Positions 58,788 through 64,000 of a DNA stretch of 64,000 bases are shown piece by piece. The translations under genes and the position numbers were made by a program. Below the pieces are notes generated by a model. That model was not told the origin of the DNA. It did no database searches and saw only the letters and a list, made by a program, of their open reading frames with translations. The DNA is from Alnus glutinosa (lineage: Eukaryota > Streptophyta > Magnoliopsida > Fagales > Betulaceae): positions 6,631,501-6,695,500 of the forward strand of contig NC_084894.1 in NCBI RefSeq assembly GCF_958979055.1, given 5' to 3'. Within the stretch, counting starts at the first letter, position 1. Each line of letters opens with the position of its first letter.

Positions 58788-58874
58788 CACCAAAACTCTT
58801 GTACAGTGTCAAAGGTGTAGAGTTGTTGAGAGAGGTGCCTCTGTGTTCGCAGCCATCGCTTCCTCACTCGCCAT
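58788..58874 (-). pseudogene. Putative first exon of the unidentified gene (copy 2)
   Basis: MASEEAMAANTEAPLSTTLH, then a TGA where copy 1 has CAA. The donor GGTG/GTGAGT is good. The stop makes this copy non-coding unless another start is used. Confidence 0.5.
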
Positions 58875-59042
58875 TCTTGCGCTTTGCTTCTCATTTTCTT
58901 TAATTATTGCTTTGCCCTATCCTCTGGGATGGAAAATGAGACTCTGATAACGTCAACTTTTTCTCATCTTTGTTTGAATGCCCGTTAAGAAGTTGTTTCC
59001 TATGGGGCGAACTTTAGACCTTTGATTTTTTTTCAAAAGATC

Positions 59043-62000
59043 CTATGCTATAGGGCCACGGACTATGATATAATTATCACTGATCAAATCTAAAAAAGAT
59101 TTCCAACCACCTTCTAAATCCAAACCACTTGGAGAAATGCTGTTGAGAACTTGGTCGAACTCTGAAGCATCATGCTCATGAACTACACTCGCCCCACACT
59201 CCTTTACCTCTACATCCAAGCTGCCTGTTGTAATTGAAGCCTTAAGGTTGCTCCATTCACCATCCAAACCATTCGTTGCTCTTCTCGTGAACCAAGTAGC
59301 TGGTATATACACCCAAAATCCACTTGGCTCAACAGAAGGGACTCTATGGTCAAAAAGGACTAAGGGTTTTTCAAGATCAACTTCATTGGCATGAAATTGG
59401 CAAACAAAGTAAGGAAAATTAGGATTGCCGCCATCAAATATTCTAGAATTGGAATTCCCATGCTCATGTACCTTTTGTTTTTTTCTGTTTCTGTCAGGCT
59501 CATGAAATTCATAAACAATAAAAAGAGCATACCCCTTCCACCCATATGAGCCCAAATCTGTATGCATTTGAATTGTTCCAGATAAATTAGTGCTTTTATC
59601 GTTAAACCACTCTGGGATTCCTGATCCCAGCAGCGCAGGGCCACATGCTACCTCGGTATAAAGAGATTTCACCTGTAAAATAAAGACCAAAAAGAGAAAG
59701 ATACATATATTATACTATTATCTACGAAACAATATTATAACTCAATTTTGAGTGTTAAAAAAGAGAAGAGTAAGAGACTCACAGCATTGCTCTCAATCCA
59801 TAAAGGACTTCGTGGATGCAGATATAGGATCTTGCTGGGTTTGCCATCATAATCAATATAAGTGGCTGAAAAAGAGCAATCAGTGCTCCTTAATATTTCA
59901 TTTGAAGTCCACACATCCATTTGGTTATAGAACATCTTAAGCGATGGACAAGCTTTTATATACAAGCATGCTAATCCTAATGGAAGCTTCGGCAATACTT
60001 GAAGCCAACTACAATCTTCCAAGTCAAGTCCTAAAAGAAGAGAAAGTTGATTCACACTATCTGGCATTCTCGTAAATTTGTTCCCACTTAGCTTTAAAAA
60101 ACGAAGTGAAGATAAGCCACTAAGATCATTAGGGATCGCTCCATCCAATAGGTTGCAATAACTTAGATTTAGCTTTTCAAGCTTAGAAAGCTGCCAGATG
60201 TCTGGTATCCTCGTAAATTTGTTTCCAGACAAATTTAAAATTTCAAGTGAGGATAGCCAGCAAAGATCATTGGGGATCGCTCCATTTGATAGATTGCAAT
60301 TACTAAAATCTGGTTCTCTTAAAGAGCTTAAACTTGAGAACCAATTAGGCATCAAAAGACTAATGAGATCTGAGCCATTTCCAGCAACCCAAAGGTGCTT
60401 TAGACATTCCATACCACTAATGAAGTTCTTTGGGATTTTCTCTAGTCTTGAGCAATAGGATATATTGAGACTTACAAGAGATGACAAAGTCTTAAATGAT
60501 AATGGTAACTCTTTTATGGTAGTCCCATCCAAATAAAGTTCATGTAAGGATGTCATATTACCCACAAAATCTGGCAACTTGTTGAGTCTTGAACAACCAG
60601 AAAGGTTAAGATACTCAAGTGATTCCAATCTCATCTCATCTACAAGTCTCTCAAGACTTTTGCAATCATGTAGATTCAACCATTTTAGCTGTCTTAGAGA
60701 TCCAATGGATGGGTGGACCTTAGACAAACTTGTACAATGTTCAAGCTTTAGTTTAACAAGATTTGGGATTCCGCTCAAGTCTGGTGTCTCGATCAAGTTT
60801 TGAGAGCCATTCAGGTCAATGTGTTTCAATTTGTCAAAACTCTGTTATAGAATACTAATAAATAGTTATATAAAACAGATAAAATGAAGAAGAGTAAAAG
60901 GAAGAAGAAAATATACATTTGCATAAGCCAAAATCTTACCTTCTTTCCATCCCACAGTTGTTTGATGTAGTTGTGAGGCATAATGAGCTCAACAAGATTG
61001 TTTGGTTGGAAATTGATCGGCAAGGATTCAAAAGGATATCTCCACATTTCCATAACACATAACTCATTGCTTATCATGAAATTTGAAGGATCTCCATGCC
61101 ATTCCAGAGTGCGTGTATAATTGTCACGAGCTATAGAAAGGCCTAGTACTCCACAATCATCGGTTCTAATCTTAAGAATTTTCAATTTTTTCATCTTTGA
61201 TAAGGCTTCAACATTTAGTCGCACCTGTTTCTGTAAAGGCAATTCTAGGACAATGCCTTTGACCGCATTAGTTCCCTAGTAACCAAGAAAAGTGAAATTA
61301 GTTTGGTGGAAATATTTGACAAATACTTAGAAGAAATAACGATATCGATCAAAACATACTTCTTTATGTTTATGTCTAGACTAATACACTTACAGTATTG
61401 TTTTTCAACACATGAAGGACATCCTCGTAACGCCACAATCTACTGCGTCTGCCAGGCTCCTCAGCAGACTCACAATCAACTATTTGCTGACCCATTTTTC
61501 GTAATAAATCATGCATCCATAATCCTCCCCATGAGATTGTTAAAAGAGATCTGTCCACAAGAACATCGATATTGACGTCCGGATAGTGACCAAGACTGTC
61601 TAGTATGTGTCTCATGTTATCTCTACGTACTCCCCTGAAGAAACATGCAATATCTAAAAACAATTGTTTCTGCATATCCTCCAATCCATAAAAACTTATT
61701 TTAAGTATATCCAAAATTTTTGCGTTTGGCTTTTCTTTCAGTAGATTCCTGGCACCTATCCAAAAATCCATTTCTCTATCAAATAAGAAGGAACCAAAAA
61801 CTTCAAGAGCTAAAGGAAGGCCTTGAGCGTAACTCACAACATCCTTAGACAATTCAACATAATTTTCTTCAGGATGGGGTTTCTTGAAGGCTTTCCAACT
61901 AAAGAGCCATAAAGCTTCAGCATCTTTTAGCACCTTAACCTCATAGGTATCATCCACATATCTATTCAGCAAATGACGATCTCTGCTTGTTATAATGATT

Positions 62001-62486
62001 CTACTCCCTTCGCCAAACCATTTATGGCTCCCTGCTAATGCTTCTAGTTGTTCTTCTCCATCCACATCGTCAAGAACAATAAAAACCTTTTTAGTACGTA
62101 GTCTATTCTCTATCACTCTGCTTAACCTATGGTCAGTCCATATATTTAATTCCCTTTCCGCAAGGATCTCAAAAATAAGTTGTTTTTTAAGAGAAACTAG
62201 ACCATGAGTACTTCTGGTTTCTTCTCTAATACCAGCAATAAAGCAACTAGCTTCAAATTGATGAGAAACTCTATCATAAATGGCTTTTGACAGAGTTGTC
62301 TTTCCGATTCCACCCATCCCATAAATTCCTAAAAATCGAACATCATCCAATCCTTTACTAAGTAAGGTCATCATTTCCTGGACACGGGATTCTATTCCAA
62401 CAAAATCCTTTGAAACATTTGAGAAGTTACCACTCAATCCACTGAGTATCCTTCTACTAATTTCTTCGACAACTATTGATTCATGC
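59043..62486 (-). CDS. TNL resistance gene copy 2: NBS-LRR-C-JID exons intact, TIR exon outside window or lost
   Basis: Exons 62486-61394, 61275-60940, 60841-59783 and 59672-59043, all GT-AG, with no stop. The first begins after TATTAATACAG with [14 protein letters not shown], the usual TIR-NBS linker, and enters with a split codon (one base), so an upstream TIR exon is expected; none is seen up to 64000. NBS motifs: [68 protein letters not shown]. LRRs run from [17 protein letters not shown] through the 353-codon exon with [13 protein letters not shown]-type repeats. The C-JID has [17 protein letters not shown] and a jelly-roll-like tail. The family assembles an NADase resistosome on effector recognition. 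Closely related throughout to copy 1. Confidence 0.88.
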
Positions 62487-62767
62487 CTGTATTAATAAAG
62501 ATAGGTTAGCTATAGCCATAGAGACACAAAACGCTTAATCATGTACAATATTTAGCTTCATTCAGCACCATATATATTTAAGGTTTAAATTGATTTGCTA
62601 GGTTCATCATGCGGTCTAATAAAAAAACCATGTTTTTTTCACCTAACTATAAAAGTTCAATGGTTTGATAGCGTACAAATTTTACTTGGTCCTTTAATTA
62701 TTTGTATACATCTTGCATGTATTCCCTTTTTAATAGTCGATCATGTTTTTTCTTTTATCTTCACGTA
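62487..62767. other. Intron-side DNA upstream of TNL copy 2 NBS exon
   Basis: AT-rich, no TIR coding text on either strand. Confidence 0.5.
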
Positions 62768-63280
62768 CAATAAGATAAAGATATCACAAATAAACCAATT
62801 AAATATATTTACTAAATAATGCTGTTTTTGTTAATCAAAGCAATTATGCATGAAATGTAAATTTGTTAGGTAGAGATTTATTTTTTGTGGTAAATATATA
62901 AGTTCTTGTTGAATTTACATTCACACATTCGGCTCTTGTTTGATTTTTGAATATTGTCTGTTTTCGTAAGAGATATCAAAGCAGAAGCCACCCATCCGAG
63001 CTGAAATTTTTGTGGCAACTCACACAAAAAAGGATGGGACACCTAGCACTCAAGCAGCTGAAGAGACGATTGTAAGTGCTTAACTTAGTGATTTTATTTG
63101 TGTGTTGTTAATTGAATATATCATATAATAAAGTAGTATAAGTATTTATTCCGAAGCAAATAAGTGTCTAATAATTAACACATTTAATATACAATAAGAT
63201 TAAAGATATCACAAATAAACCAATTAAATATATTTACTACATAATGCTGATTTTGTTAATCAAAGCAATTATGCACGAAA
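62768..63280 (+). mobile_element. Transposase fragment bracketed by ~89-bp direct repeats
   Basis: Direct repeats 62768-62856 and 63192-63280 (AAAGATATCACAAATAAACC, AATCAAAGCAATTATGCA). Between them an exon-like piece (62982-63072) after ATCAAAG reads KPPIRAEIFVATHTKKDGTP then STQAAEETI before GTAAGT. This resembles the En/Spm-type plant transposase family (RAEIF...THTRKDG). Only that piece is present. Confidence 0.65.
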
Positions 63281-63323
63281 TCAATGAAAATTTGTGAGAG
63301 AATGATAGAGGCTAAAAAAATTA

Positions 63324-63906
63324 GGGTTAAATACCTCTAAAGTCCCTGAGTTTTGACAACTTTATTTTTTAGTCCCTGAGTTTCAATTCGCATCACAGAT
63401 GATACATCAATTTTGGGAAATGACCAAATTAGTACCTCGGTTAACTTCTCCGTCCAAAAATTAACGGTCCGCCACGTGTCAACCTCAAAAGTTGACATGT
63501 GGCACTATATAAAAAAATAAAAAATAAAAAATAAAAAATCTTTAAAAATTAATTAAAAAATTAAAAAAAAAAACTTAAAAAAAAAAAAAAAAGTGGTGGC
63601 CGGCCACCCCCATGGTGGTGAGCCACCCCCTTTTTTTTTTTTTTAGTTTTTTCAATTTTTTTTTAATTTTTTAATTAATTTTTAAAGATTTTTAAAGATT
63701 TTTAATTTTTAATTTTTTTATATATTGCCACGTGTCAACTTCTGAGGTTGACACGTGGCGGACCGTTAATTTTTAGACGGAGAAGTTAACCGAGGTACTA
63801 ATTTGGTCATTTCCCAAAATTAATGTATCATCTGTGATGCGAATTGAAACTCAGAGACTAAAAAATAAAGTTGTCAAAACTCAAAGACTAAAAAGGTGTT
63901 TAACCC
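63324..63906. mobile_element. Mutator-like fold-back element, >200-bp TIRs
   Basis: Perfect 9-bp TSD AAAAAATTA (63315-63323, 63907-63915). Arms start GGGTTAAATACCTCTAAAGT and include CTCGGTTAACTTCTCCGTC and CCACGTGTCAAC, mirrored on the right. The core has GTGGCCGGCCACCCC between A/T runs. Lies in the putative first intron of TNL copy 2. Confidence 0.92.
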
Positions 63907-64000
63907 AAAAAATTATTCATTAATTGTCAACAAGTGTAAGGATTGGTACGGTGTATGGGTCATGGTTGTTGATGGTTAAGTAGAAATGGCTAGCATTTTA

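Noticed and set aside
58599-58793. Minus-strand frame rich in alternating Ser-Leu
   Set aside because: It is a translation of the (AG)n microsatellite; the real frame in this area starts at 58874.

Overview
The window is nuclear DNA from a flowering plant, almost certainly a eudicot. It carries two TIR-type NBS-LRR (TNL) disease-resistance genes with a C-JID domain, spliced genes with GT-AG introns, plant LINEs, an iMet-primed Ty1/copia element, CACTA, hAT-like and Mutator-like elements, and plant housekeeping-gene fragments. TNLs are essentially absent from grasses. I cannot name the species. Most of the window is repetitive and AT-rich; only two loci look like functional genes.

Layout. 0.4-0.8 kb: LINE RNase H relic. 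1.6-5.2 kb: an intact five-coding-exon alpha/beta-hydrolase gene (minus strand, 427 aa) with a LINE piece in one intron. 6.0-11.8 kb: block copy 1, with a broken RPN13 fragment, an unidentified small gene remnant and TNL copy 1, whose TIR is fused out of frame to the NBS. 11.9-22.4 kb: repeated relics of TNL upstream DNA, interrupted by gene fragments (SAS10/UTP3, RPS26, NUP214 and one unidentified exon), a pararetrovirus relic and MITEs. 23.5-29.3 kb: a CACTA element with a GATC-rich ~185-bp satellite and a captured DUF1336-type exon. 29.3-31.1 kb: a truncated hydrolase paralogue. 32-35.2 kb: minisatellite and LINE ORF1/endonuclease remains. 35.6-43.2 kb: block copy 2, first part, with single exons of a U-box ARM protein, RPN13, AP-1 gamma-adaptin and Dr1/NC2-beta, plus a broken WNK kinase, all on the minus strand. 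43.27-58.57 kb: one large nested insertion. 58.6-62.5 kb: the rest of block copy 2 with TNL copy 2, intact from the NBS to the stop; its TIR exon is not in the window. 62.5-64 kb: transposase fragment and a fold-back element.

Structure. The series hydrolase - RPN13 fragment - small gene remnant - TNL occurs twice in the same order and strand. Copy 1 spans about 10 kb; copy 2 was stretched to over 30 kb by insertions. The 15.3-kb insertion resolves into layers: a hAT-like element (TIRs, imperfect 8-bp TSD) contains a probable solo gypsy LTR (TSD CGTAA), which contains a long-TIR fold-back element (9-bp TSD) and a complete copia element (TSD ATGTT, 427-bp LTRs).

Function. The only candidate working genes are the hydrolase and TNL copy 2, a predicted intracellular immune receptor. 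I see no operon-like or clearly novel pathway. The most unusual features are the same-strand clusters of single exons from unrelated genes, the TIR-NBS deletion fusion and the layered insertion. All identifications rest on reading motifs by eye.
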